This document shows positions 50,771 through 60,900 of a DNA stretch of 64,000 nt, piece after piece. The notes below the pieces were generated by a model, which worked only from the letters and a program-made list of their open reading frames with translations, made no database searches and was not told where the DNA came from. This DNA is from Mangrovimonas futianensis (GTDB lineage Bacteria; Bacteroidota; Bacteroidia; Flavobacteriales; Flavobacteriaceae), in assembly GCF_021245805.1 (NCBI RefSeq), contig NZ_JAJJNF010000010.1, forward strand, positions 1 through 64,000, given 5' to 3'. Numbering within the stretch: position 1 is the first letter of the stretch; every line of letters begins with the position of its first letter. A program made the translations under genes and the position numbers.

Positions 50771-53101
50771 ATGGACAGGAAAGATTTTTTAAAACAAACC
50801 GGTTTGATTGGGGCCTCGGTATTGTTACTCAACCGATGTCAAATGTTCAGTCCTGCCCAGACTACCACCAAAGAAAATCAGGCTGTAACTATTGAAAAAC
50901 CAAACGGTAAAGAAGACATATTTCAATATATCCAAAGAAAAAAGGGAGCTTTTGATAGAGTGCTTTACAAACAAATTTTAGGGTCGGCCAATGAATTCAA
51001 AGAGGGCGATCAAACTATAAAAGTGGCAGCCACCAGTCCCAGTTCCAGATTACATGCTCGCGAATTGTTGGGCAATACATCATTAAAAAACCTCAATCAA
51101 CATCCAGTTTATGAAGATGACCTCTTTAAATTCATCCAAAATTCAACATTACCAGATGAAACCATCCAAGATTGGACTATAAATGATTTAAAGACATTCG
51201 TTTTATCAAAACCAGAAGAAGAAATCAATATGATTATGCCTAGTTTATCTAGCGATATAATAGCTTGTTTGGTTAAATTGATGACTAATAAAGAGTTGAT
51301 TCAAATAAGTCAAAAGGTATTCAATCCGTTACCGGATTCCAAAATAGGAAGTAAAGGATACATGGGTGCCCGTGTACAGCCCAACTCCCCTACTGATAAT
51401 ATTGAAGATATATCCTGGCAAGTTTTTAACGCTTGGTCCTATGCCGTAGGCGATGTAGTTTTGGGAACCAACCCTGTTAGTAGCAATCCAACTTCTGTGG
51501 CAAAAGTTGAAGCAGCCTTACTTGATATTATTCAAACCTTTCAACTAGAAACCACTATTCCTAATTGCGTGTTATCCCATGTAGATGTTCAAGCAGAAGT
51601 AGAAAACATGTATCCGGGAACAACGGGGATTTGGTTTCAAAGCATCGCAGGAACTGTTAATGCTAACAAAACCTTTGATGTAACTATTGATAAAATCCTC
51701 CAATATGCCTCTGAAAGAAATGGTCAATTTGGATTTTATGCTGAAACAGGTCAAGGTGCCGACCTTACCAATGGCCATAGTGAAGGATTTGACATGGTCA
51801 TGCACGAATCTAGAAAATATGGATTCTTAAGAGGGTTAAAATATAAGATTAATGAGATCAAAAAAGATAACAACTCATGGGTACATGTTAATGATGTAGC
51901 AGGTTTTATTGGACCCGAAGTCTTTAAATCAAAAGAACAGTTGGTAAGATGCTGCCTAGAAGATACGGTTATGGGTAAACTGCATGGACTCACCATAGGT
52001 TTGGATATCTGCTCCACGCTTCATATGGATATCAACCTAGAAGATCTTGATTGGTGCATTGAGCAAGTCATGCCCACTAATCCAGCATATCTTATGGCGT
52101 TACCTACTAAAAATGACCCCATGCTTAGTTACCTAACTACCGCCTTTAGCAATCATGTAAAGATTAGGAATCAATTTGGTTATCGTGTAAACGATGCCAT
52201 GTGGGACTTTTTCAAACACATTGAAGTCATTGACGAGCTAGGAAATCCTACCGAACATTTTGGAGACCCCATTTGGGTTTATTATAAATATCAAAAAGCA
52301 AAAGGAGATGTTAGATCTTATGAGATAATTACTGAAGAAGGTCGAGCCTGTATCGATAGAATAGAAAAACGAGGGGTGTCAATTGCACAAGGCTATGGGG
52401 AAAATCCTTGGGATTTGGAACCAAAATTAGATGCCAAAGTACATCAACTGTATGAAGATGCCAAAATCAGTCTTTGGACGGAAATGTCGTCAGAATTTAT
52501 TCAAACCATTCCTGCCGCCTACCCTATTATTACACAAGCACAAAACCGAAAGGATTATGTTTATCATCCTGCTACTGGTGAGCGCTTATCTGAAAGTTCT
52601 ATAGATAAATTAAAACGACTCAAAGACACTTGGGAAAGCTCAGCTCCTGATATTCAGATTATCATTTCTGATGGTCTTAATGTAAGAGCACTTCAAGACA
52701 CTGGTCATTTGCAACCCTATTTAACCGAATTAATTCAAGGTATTACTGAATATGGATTCAGCTTGAGTGAACAACATTTGGTCATCACCCACGGAAGAGT
52801 AAGAGCTGGTTATGCCTGTGGCGAACATTTATTTGGTACTTCAAATCATGTAAATAAATATCATGGAATTATTCATATCATTGGGGAAAGACCGGGCTCT
52901 GGACATCACAATTTCTCAGCTTATATAAGTGTAGCATCAACAGGTTTATGGCACAAAAAAGGAGGTGTAGATCATGATATTACCAGAGTGATATCTGGTA
53001 TTTCAGATACTGCATTGAAACCTCAAGAAGCTGCCAAGGAAACAATGACCCTTATAGACATCCTATTTAAATCTCAACACAGCAAACAGCAGGTTTCATA
53101 A
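50771..53101 (+). CDS. Ethanolamine ammonia-lyase, fused EutB-EutC, with signal-like N-terminus
   Basis: 776 residues from ATG at 50771 (a GTG at 50750 is possible). The adenosylcobalamin enzyme splits ethanolamine to acetaldehyde and ammonia. EutB region about 60-510: GARVQPNSP, GTNPVSSN, NCVLSHVDVQ, AETGQGADL, VAGFIGPEVF and VMGKLHGLTIGLDIC match the large subunit, including the Arg, Gln, Asn, Glu and Asp positions known to line the active site. EutC region about 555-770: IIISDGLNVRAL, GRVRAGYACGE and IIGERPGSGH. In E. coli these are two genes. The N-terminus MDRKDFLKQTGLIGASVLLL looks like a Tat signal with RK in place of RR. No eutA, permease or microcompartment genes are nearby. Fusion certain; export uncertain. 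Confidence 0.9.
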   Translation: MDRKDFLKQTGLIGASVLLLNRCQMFSPAQTTTKENQAVTIEKPNGKEDIFQYIQRKKGAFDRVLYKQILGSANEFKEGDQTIKVAATSPSSRLHARELLGNTSLKNLNQHPVYEDDLFKFIQNSTLPDETIQDWTINDLKTFVLSKPEEEINMIMPSLSSDIIACLVKLMTNKELIQISQKVFNPLPDSKIGSKGYMGARVQPNSPTDNIEDISWQVFNAWSYAVGDVVLGTNPVSSNPTSVAKVEAALLDIIQTFQLETTIPNCVLSHVDVQAEVENMYPGTTGIWFQSIAGTVNANKTFDVTIDKILQYASERNGQFGFYAETGQGADLTNGHSEGFDMVMHESRKYGFLRGLKYKINEIKKDNNSWVHVNDVAGFIGPEVFKSKEQLVRCCLEDTVMGKLHGLTIGLDICSTLHMDINLEDLDWCIEQVMPTNPAYLMALPTKNDPMLSYLTTAFSNHVKIRNQFGYRVNDAMWDFFKHIEVIDELGNPTEHFGDPIWVYYKYQKAKGDVRSYEIITEEGRACIDRIEKRGVSIAQGYGENPWDLEPKLDAKVHQLYEDAKISLWTEMSSEFIQTIPAAYPIITQAQNRKDYVYHPATGERLSESSIDKLKRLKDTWESSAPDIQIIISDGLNVRALQDTGHLQPYLTELIQGITEYGFSLSEQHLVITHGRVRAGYACGEHLFGTSNHVNKYHGIIHIIGERPGSGHHNFSAYISVASTGLWHKKGGVDHDITRVISGISDTALKPQEAAKETMTLIDILFKSQHSKQQVS

Positions 53102-53120
53102 AACCAAATCCCCGAATAGT

Positions 53121-53150
53121 AAAAAAGCACTTCAATGGAAGTGCTTTTTT
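53121..53150. terminator. Bidirectional terminator between eutBC fusion and M16 peptidase
   Basis: Perfect 13-bp stem AAAAAAGCACTTC/GAAGTGCTTTTTT with loop AATG. It serves both convergent genes. Confidence 0.92.
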
Positions 53151-53171
53151 ATTATTTATTCGAAATATTAA

Positions 53172-56009
53172 TTACAACTGATTTCCATGTATATCCAATT
53201 CTATCATAGGCTTTCCTAGTTTCTTCACCTCATCCCATTGAGTTGATTTATCACCAACAATGACATAGATCATTTCTTTTTCTCGTAGGTACTTGTTTAT
53301 GATCTCCTTATAATCAGCAACAGTCATAGTGATCAATTCTTCCTGATCCTTTTCGATATAATCCAATGGTTTGTCATATTTACTAATATTCCTAAGAATA
53401 CCCATTTTAGCACCCAAACTCTCAAAGGCTCTGGTATTATCCTTTAAGATTTTATTCTTGGTGATTTCAACTTCCTTTTCACTGAAATTAGGTCCGTAAT
53501 TAGTAAGCATATCCTGAATAATTTCCAAAGATGGTAAGGTTGCATTTGCTCTAACATTGGTAATTACATAAAAAGGACCTACCTCTTTACTTGTGGCAAT
53601 TCCTGAATAAGCACCATAGGTATATCCTTTTTCTATCCTAAGGGTTTGGGTCAACATGCCACTAGAACCACTACCTAAAACTTCATTTGCAAATTCTAAA
53701 TTATTAAAATCGCCATCTTCAGCAGAAAGCGCCAATTTACCGATATAAAGAACCGATTGTTTGGAATCTGGAACGTCAATAAAATAGATTGTATTTGCTT
53801 TTGGAGACTCTGGCAGGGTGTAAGATGGCATTTCGGGAGCAGCCGCTTTCCAATTATTTAAAGCCGCAAACACTTTTTCAGCTTGAGCATGGGAAACATC
53901 CCCTACCACATGAACCTTAGCATTTTCAGGAGAGAGCATCGCATAATAGGCTTTTAAGTCTTCTAGTGAAATACCAGCTGTTGTCTCTAAAGTACCACTG
54001 CCTGGAATTCCAAAAATATGGTCATCTCCATAAAGTAATTTGGCGTAATTGATGGATGCAATAGATCTAGGTTCTGCTTCCCTTCCTTTTAAACTAGTTT
54101 CAAGAGCCTGTTGTAATCTTGAAAATTCTTTGGAATCCCATCTCGGTTCCAATAACATTTCTTTTACCAGGGCGACGGTACCTGCTAGGTTTTTACTTAA
54201 ACAAGATCCTGTGATTCTAAAATCCTCATTAGAACTTGAGAATGAAATACTAGCTCCAAGCATTCCTATGGCCTCTTCCAATTCTGCTGGTGTTTTGGTA
54301 GCGGTACCCTCCATCATTAAATCACCAAGTAAATTGGCAACACCTGACTTTTCTTTGGAATCCAAAAGGTGCCCTCCGGGAATGGTTATTTCAAATTGTA
54401 CTAAAGGCACTTCATTGTTTTCAATCCCATATAAAGTCAATCCATTATCTAAATTGGCCTTATAAATTTCGGGAGCTTGAAATAAAGGCATGTCACCAAA
54501 AGGAGGTTCACTCCTATCATATTTACTCGGTGTTTTCTCATAATCAGCCTCTTCTCCTTGACCTACTTCTTCGGCTGCAACATCCTGTTTTACCTCTTCC
54601 ATCCAAACAGTAGCCTCTTTGGAATTTGCTACTGCCAAATCCAATTGCCCTTTGGGAACCACACTGGTCATCACATAATTCTGACCTTTGATATATTTGT
54701 TATAAACCCTCATAACATCCTCCTTTGTGACGGCATTGGTAAGATTGGCTGTTTGGGTAATATAACTAGGATCACCATTGAACTCATTATCTTGAACTAA
54801 TTGAAATGCTTTATTTAAAACGGTACTAACACCTTGATATAACTGCGTTTCCAATTCTGCTTTGATACGCTTTAAATCTTTATCCTCTACTCCATTAGTT
54901 TCAAATCGCTTCAAACCTTCATCCAAAGCTATTTTCACAGAATCCAAATCAACCGCATTATTGGCTCTTACCCTCAATACAAATTCCCCTGCCAACTCAC
55001 TACTGCTTTGATAAGAACCAACATTGGGAGTTAATTTCTTTTCCTCAACAAGCACCTGATAAAGAGGCGCTTTTTTACTTCCACTCAAAAGATTTCCCAA
55101 AATATTTAACGCATAGGTATCTGGATGATACTCTTCAACGGTTGGAAATACCATCCGTAATTCAGGTAACTTGGCAAAAGTATCTTCAAAATATAAAGAC
55201 TTGCTTTCAGTTAAAGTAACAGGCATTGGCTCCAGAGGCTCTACATCTGGTCCGCTGTTAATCTCACCAAACCACTTCTCAACTAATTCTTTGGTTTTGG
55301 CAATATCAATATCTCCAGCAATAACCAAAGACGCATTTTTAGCCCCATAGTATTGAGCATAAAACTCTTTAACATCATCAATCGTAGCTGCTTGTAAATC
55401 TGGCAATTGCCCTATTACCGTCCAGTTATAAGGATGACCTTCTGGATAAAGATTTTTTCTAATAATTTCATCAGTATATCCGTAGGGTGAATTATCGACT
55501 CTTTGGCGTTTTTCATTTTTAACAACCTGTTTTTCACGTTCCAAAGCTGCTTCTGTTACTGTATTAATCATATACCCAAATCGATCAGAGTCAATCCAAA
55601 GGATTTTTTCAAAAGCGTCTTTTGGAACCACTTCATAATATACCGTTCCATCACTCCAAGTTCCACCGTTACGCTGACCACCCCATTCTGGAATTAATTT
55701 TCTATTGGCTCCTACAGGTACATTTTCAGAATCATTAAAACTCATGTGTTCAAAAAAGTGGGCAAATCCCGTTTTCCCTGGTTTCTCCCTATTGGAACCA
55801 ACATGCATCATAGTTGCCACAGCAACGATAGGGTCACTATGATCTTCATGTAAGATAACTTCCAATCCATTGTCTAAAGTGAATTTTTCATACGGAATTT
55901 TAAAATCAATAGTGTTTTCTGAATTTTGGGCGGTATCCTCAGTGCCAGTATTTTCATTACAGGAGGTAGCCAACAAAAAGACAGCCAATAAAGTAAAGAG
56001 TGCTTTCAT
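53172..56009 (-). CDS. M16 family metallopeptidase (double domain), lipoprotein
   Basis: 945 residues. Lipobox ATSC17 followed by NENTGTEDTAQ predicts an envelope lipoprotein. There are two fused M16 halves. The N-terminal half (about 40-490) has the inverted zinc motif HFFEH (84-88) with the downstream glutamate in EREKQVVKNEKRQR, core ALEREKQVVKNE. The C-terminal half (about 510-930) lacks the motif, as in pitrilysin-like enzymes, and opens KANLDNGLTLYGIENNEVPLV, core LDNGLTLYGI. M16 enzymes cut peptides inside a closing chamber. A role in degrading periplasmic peptides is likely. Monocistronic. Confidence 0.93.
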   Translation of the reverse strand: MKALFTLLAVFLLATSCNENTGTEDTAQNSENTIDFKIPYEKFTLDNGLEVILHEDHSDPIVAVATMMHVGSNREKPGKTGFAHFFEHMSFNDSENVPVGANRKLIPEWGGQRNGGTWSDGTVYYEVVPKDAFEKILWIDSDRFGYMINTVTEAALEREKQVVKNEKRQRVDNSPYGYTDEIIRKNLYPEGHPYNWTVIGQLPDLQAATIDDVKEFYAQYYGAKNASLVIAGDIDIAKTKELVEKWFGEINSGPDVEPLEPMPVTLTESKSLYFEDTFAKLPELRMVFPTVEEYHPDTYALNILGNLLSGSKKAPLYQVLVEEKKLTPNVGSYQSSSELAGEFVLRVRANNAVDLDSVKIALDEGLKRFETNGVEDKDLKRIKAELETQLYQGVSTVLNKAFQLVQDNEFNGDPSYITQTANLTNAVTKEDVMRVYNKYIKGQNYVMTSVVPKGQLDLAVANSKEATVWMEEVKQDVAAEEVGQGEEADYEKTPSKYDRSEPPFGDMPLFQAPEIYKANLDNGLTLYGIENNEVPLVQFEITIPGGHLLDSKEKSGVANLLGDLMMEGTATKTPAELEEAIGMLGASISFSSSNEDFRITGSCLSKNLAGTVALVKEMLLEPRWDSKEFSRLQQALETSLKGREAEPRSIASINYAKLLYGDDHIFGIPGSGTLETTAGISLEDLKAYYAMLSPENAKVHVVGDVSHAQAEKVFAALNNWKAAAPEMPSYTLPESPKANTIYFIDVPDSKQSVLYIGKLALSAEDGDFNNLEFANEVLGSGSSGMLTQTLRIEKGYTYGAYSGIATSKEVGPFYVITNVRANATLPSLEIIQDMLTNYGPNFSEKEVEITKNKILKDNTRAFESLGAKMGILRNISKYDKPLDYIEKDQEELITMTVADYKEIINKYLREKEMIYVIVGDKSTQWDEVKKLGKPMIELDIHGNQL

Positions 56010-56173
56010 TTAAATCTTGTTTTCTGATTAAGTCTTAAAAATACAGAATATATTTAAAATGTCACGCTGACAAAAAGCATCTCTATTTCTGACGGATTTA
56101 AGTGTATTTTTCACCCTTATTCAGCTTGTCATTTTTTATCTTTACTACTTTAATCTATATGTCATTTCCTAAG

Positions 56174-57844
56174 ATGAATTTTTTCCATTACAAACAAACA
56201 GTAAATCAAATTTTAAGTATCTTTTTACTCGTCACTACTTTGGGTATATCACAAACAAAAGAGAATCCTATTCCTCGTATTGAAACCCAAAATGGGCGAC
56301 ATGCCTTGATTGTTGATGGAGAACCTTATCTTGTTTTGGGAGCACAAAGTAACAATTCCAGTTCTTGGCCGGCCACCCTTCCTCAAGTATGGTCGGCCAT
56401 GGATCAATTACATATCAATACTTTAGAAATACCCATTTATTGGGAACAATTTGAACCCCAACCTGGCGTCTATGATTATAGCGTAATGGATAGCATCATT
56501 AAACAAGCCCGAGAACGCGATCTAAGAGTTATATTACTTTGGTTTGCCACCTGGAAAAATGGTTCCAATCATTACATGCCACAATGGATGAAATTAAAAC
56601 CAGATACCTACTTTAATATGGTGAACAAAAATGGAGAACCTATTGATTCCCCATCCCCTCATGCCCAAGCAACCTTAGAAGCAGATATAAAGGCATTCTC
56701 AATGTTTATGAACCACCTCAAGGAAGTGGACCCGCAACATACCGTGATTATGGTACAGGTTCAAAACGAACCAGGTTCTTGGGGAAGTGTCAGGGATTAT
56801 TCTAAAGAAGCAAACAAACTCTTTGAAGGTAAGGTGCCTACAGAAGCTTTAAAAGCCATGGAAGTATCCTCAAATAATGGAGGAACCTGGAAACAAGTCT
56901 TTGGAGAACATGCTGAAGAATACTTTCATGTTTGGCATGTGGCCTCGTATATAGGACAAGTTGCCTCGGCTGGAAAAGCCATATATCCGCTTCCTTTATA
57001 CGTGAATGGCGCTATTAGAAACCCTATTAATCCAGGTCCTCCCTACTATCAGGTAGGTGGACCCAATGATAATGTTTTGGATCTTTGGAAAGCCGCAGCG
57101 CCTGATATTGACCTATTAGCGCCTGATATTTATTTTAAGGATACCCAAACTTATTTAAAATCATTAGAGGTTTACAGTACCAAAACCAATCCGTTGTTTG
57201 TTCCTGAAACCTTTTGGCATGAAGATTTCCCCAAGTTTTTCTACGCTGCTTTGGGAGAAGGAGCCATAGGTTATGCCCCGTTCGGATTGGATGATACCAG
57301 ACTACGTATAGGTCCAGATGGTAAGCCCATGACTTCTAAAGACATGTATGAACCCACCGCGCTTAACTTTAAGTTATTTAAGCCAATGGCAGATGTGATT
57401 GCCAAGTTGAATTATGAAGGTCACATCCAAACAGCCATTCAATTACTACCTATTGACCCTGAAGCCGAAAATGGAGGTGCTGTTGACCGTGAGAATTATG
57501 TCACCGACCAAACGATTTCTTTAAAATCATGGGATCTAAATATCGCATTTGGGACTTTTGATAGAATGTCAAGATCTCCTTTTCAACCCAAACATCCTGA
57601 TGGACGCCTATTGGTTGCCGAACTCGATACCAACGAATTTTTGTTAGTGGGTTACCATTGCCGAGTCATGTTTGAACCTTCTGGAAAATATGCCGATAAG
57701 CCTTGGTGGTTTTTAAGTGTTGAGGAAGGACACTATGAAAATGGTACTTTTGTTATGGACCGTATCCTAAATGGAGACCAAACTGATTGGGGGTTAAATT
57801 TTGACACTCCAAAAGTACTACGAGTCAAACTTTATACCAGGTAA
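56174..57844 (+). CDS. GH35-like beta-galactosidase with DUF5597 C-terminal domain
   Basis: 556 residues from ATG at 56174; ATG at 56159 is nearly as good, while the GTG at 56102 would spoil the signal peptide. The signal ends near GIS-QTK, so it is exported. A TIM barrel follows: YLVLGAQSNNSS, EIPIYWEQFEPQPGVYDY, LLWFATWKNGS, the acid/base Glu in VQVQNEPGSWG, and the probable nucleophile in FVPETFW. The C-terminal 150 residues form a beta-rich DUF5597 domain (ELDTNEFLLVGYHCRV). This matches Bgl35A-type beta-galactosidases that act on xyloglucan side chains. No SusCD or other polysaccharide-utilisation genes are nearby, so the substrate is uncertain. Confidence 0.87.
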   Translation: MNFFHYKQTVNQILSIFLLVTTLGISQTKENPIPRIETQNGRHALIVDGEPYLVLGAQSNNSSSWPATLPQVWSAMDQLHINTLEIPIYWEQFEPQPGVYDYSVMDSIIKQARERDLRVILLWFATWKNGSNHYMPQWMKLKPDTYFNMVNKNGEPIDSPSPHAQATLEADIKAFSMFMNHLKEVDPQHTVIMVQVQNEPGSWGSVRDYSKEANKLFEGKVPTEALKAMEVSSNNGGTWKQVFGEHAEEYFHVWHVASYIGQVASAGKAIYPLPLYVNGAIRNPINPGPPYYQVGGPNDNVLDLWKAAAPDIDLLAPDIYFKDTQTYLKSLEVYSTKTNPLFVPETFWHEDFPKFFYAALGEGAIGYAPFGLDDTRLRIGPDGKPMTSKDMYEPTALNFKLFKPMADVIAKLNYEGHIQTAIQLLPIDPEAENGGAVDRENYVTDQTISLKSWDLNIAFGTFDRMSRSPFQPKHPDGRLLVAELDTNEFLLVGYHCRVMFEPSGKYADKPWWFLSVEEGHYENGTFVMDRILNGDQTDWGLNFDTPKVLRVKLYTR

Positions 57845-57907
57845 CTAAAAAGTAGGCCATTTCTTATGGATTAGCAATTTATTAAGAACATGTAACTTAC
57901 ATTTAAT

Positions 57908-57915
57908 TACATTTG
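57908..57915 (+). promoter_or_regulatory. -7 element of tamB
   Basis: Perfect TACATTTG, 28 bp before the TTG start. A CTTACA/TGTAAG inverted pair brackets it (about 57896-57919). No -33 match is visible. Confidence 0.42.
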
Positions 57916-57942
57916 TAAGAACCATCTAAATTGTATTAGGAA

Positions 57943-60900
57943 TTGTCTACAGATTCTACCAAAACCTCAAAGAAGAGGAGACATCGTGTCTTCCGAATTC
58001 TTGTAAAAGTGTTTTTGGTACTCCTAGTCCTTTTTATCCTTTTGGTTGTTTTCATCAGGAGTCCGTGGGGACAAGATATTATTGTTCACAAGGCCATAGA
58101 CTATGTCACCAATAAAACCCACTCCAAAATAGAACTGAAAAAGGCTTTTATAACCTTTGACGGCGATATACAAATTGAAGGTCTCTATGTGGAAGATCAA
58201 CAAGGAGACACATTAGTTTACTCTAAAAGACTTGAAGCCAACATGCCGTTGTGGGCGTTAATTACAGGTAAGGGAATGGGTGTTGATGATTTGGAATGGG
58301 AAGGATTGCGTGCCAACATCATCAGGAAGGATTCTATCAATGGATTTAATTTCCAATTTTTAATTGATGCATTTACTTCCAATGAAACACCGGTTGAATC
58401 AACTCAAGATACGGTTTCCAAGCCATTTAATCTTGTATTGGGCTCTTTGGACTTAAAGGATTTTAATATCGTTTATATTGACCAAGTAACAGGCATTCAA
58501 AGCACTTACAAGTTTAAAACCTTGGAAGTTGACATGGATGAAACCAATTTGGAAACCATGACTTTTAAAGTCGATGACCTTGAGTTACAAGATGCCTTTA
58601 TTGATGTTACCCAAACTCCAGTAATAGCCAGTTCTGAATCAGAAACGTCCATACTTCCATTCATTTCAGTGGATAACCTAACCCTGAACAAAGTAAAAGC
58701 ACATTATAAATCCATTGGAGACGGCTTAGAAGTGAACACAAATATTGATGATTTTAATACTGAAATTGAAAGCATTGACTTAACAAACCAAGCGTTTGTT
58801 TTTGGGGAATTGAATTTAAAACAATCACAAATTGACATCAAAACAACCAAAAAAAATTCAACCGAATTCAATGAACCATTGGCTTCTGATTCCAACTCCC
58901 TTGAATGGCCAGACCTTCAATTAACCATTGGTGAAATAGATTTTGAGGACAATCAATTCAGTTTTATTTCCAACAATCAAAAACCGAAAAAGGGCACTTT
59001 CAACCCAGAAGCTGTGGTCATCACAAATTTCAACCTTCAAGCAGCTAATGTGCATTTGAAAGATAAGACTGCTGGATTAGAATTGAACACTTTAAATTTT
59101 AATGAAGCCTCAGGAATTAATGTACAAGAAATAGGTATTGGATTAACAATAACAGATCAAAATCTTAAAATTCAACAACTAAACGCCGCAGTAAATCAAA
59201 ATAAAATCAAAGGAAGCCTAGACTTACAATATGCCTCTTTAGCCTCTTTTTTGGCAAACCCAGAACAAGCTAAAGTAAATTTGAATCTAGCAAACATGAC
59301 ATTTGACTTGAATGATGTGTTTAAATTTGAACCCAGTCTTCGGGACAATTCTTATATGCAAACACTTGGACAAAAGGCACTTCAAGGTAACCTGAAGGCA
59401 CAAGGAACTTTGTCTGATATTCAAATTTCTCATTTGAATATCCAATGGGGAAAAGAAACGCAAATAGACTTAAAAGGTCAGATTAAAAAAATAACCACTT
59501 CAGATTCCATAACTTTTGACATTCCGAAATTTAGAGCAACTACGGTAAGATCTGATCTCATCAAATTTGCTTCGGAAGATTCATTAGGTATCCAGTTTCC
59601 AGAAACCGTTAATCTCCAAGGTAAAGCCAAAGGCAACCTCAACAATATTCGAGCTACCGCCTTGTTAAACACCTCACAAGGAAACGCCAAATTAGAAGGT
59701 TTTTTCAATAAAGAGGCAGGTATTCATTTTGATGTAGATGGTCAGATTGATAATTACCAACTTAATGAATTGCTTAAAAATGAAGATTTCGGTGCTCTAA
59801 GCTTAAGTTTAAAGGCCAACGGCTCGGGAAGTGACATCAATCATTTAAATGCTCAATTGGATGCTGTTATTTCAGAATTCAAACTAAAGCAATATGATGT
59901 TACAGACCTAAGTATTCAAGGAAATTTGGAAAATGGACAAGGTCATATCATTTCAGATTACAAAGATGACAACCTCAACATGAATCTGGATGCATTGGTC
60001 ACTTTAGATTCTATTGCTCCAGAAGCCAAGATAAATTTGAATGTTATTGGGGCTAATTTAAACGCTTTGGGAATTACAGACCAATCCCTTAGAACTGGAT
60101 TTCAGTTAGAAGCTGATTTTAAAGGTAATAGCTCGTCATTTGATGTTGAAACGGAAATTAATGAGGGCGTAATCGTTTATGACAATAAAAGGTATTTACT
60201 TGGTGATTTACAAGCTCAAGCCCATGTGAGACCAGATACCACTTCTGTCACTATACACAATAAAATAATTGATGCCGATTTGGAATCCAATTCAAACCCG
60301 CAAACCTTTAGCAAAGCTTTATCACAACACATACAAGGTTACTTTTACAGAGATCTCCAGAGGGTGGATACTTTAGAGCGGCCTGTTAAATTAAAATTCA
60401 AGGGTACTATAAATCCGTCTCCTCTGTTAAATGAAGTATTACTTGTCAACGTTGAAGATTTAGACACCATTCAAATTGCTATGGATTTTGATGAAATGGC
60501 TTATCGATTAGACACAGAAATTTCGGCTCCTCATATTAATTATGATGGTAATAAATTGGATAGCCTTCATTTTGATATGCTTACTGATAAAGAACATTTT
60601 GATTTCAATTTCAGGTTTAAAGAATTAACGGCTGGTCCATTGGTACTACCTCAAACCATTTTTTCAGGTCATCAGGAAAACCATGAACTCTCACTACAAT
60701 TTATAGCTAAAGATCAGGACACTACCGTAATGCGTATGGATTCCAAAATTACCGGTGATAGCGAATTGCTTCATTTCCATATAGAACCCGAAACCCTTGT
60801 ATTGAACAAAAACAATTGGCAAGTTCCCGCGACGAATCAAATTGATTATTCAAATCAGAAACTAACCTTTCAAGATGTTCTTTTTCAGTTTCAAGACCAG

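Noticed and set aside
54049..54465. 138-residue plus-strand frame opposite the M16 peptidase
   Set aside because: It is fully antisense to a conserved domain and has no supporting context.
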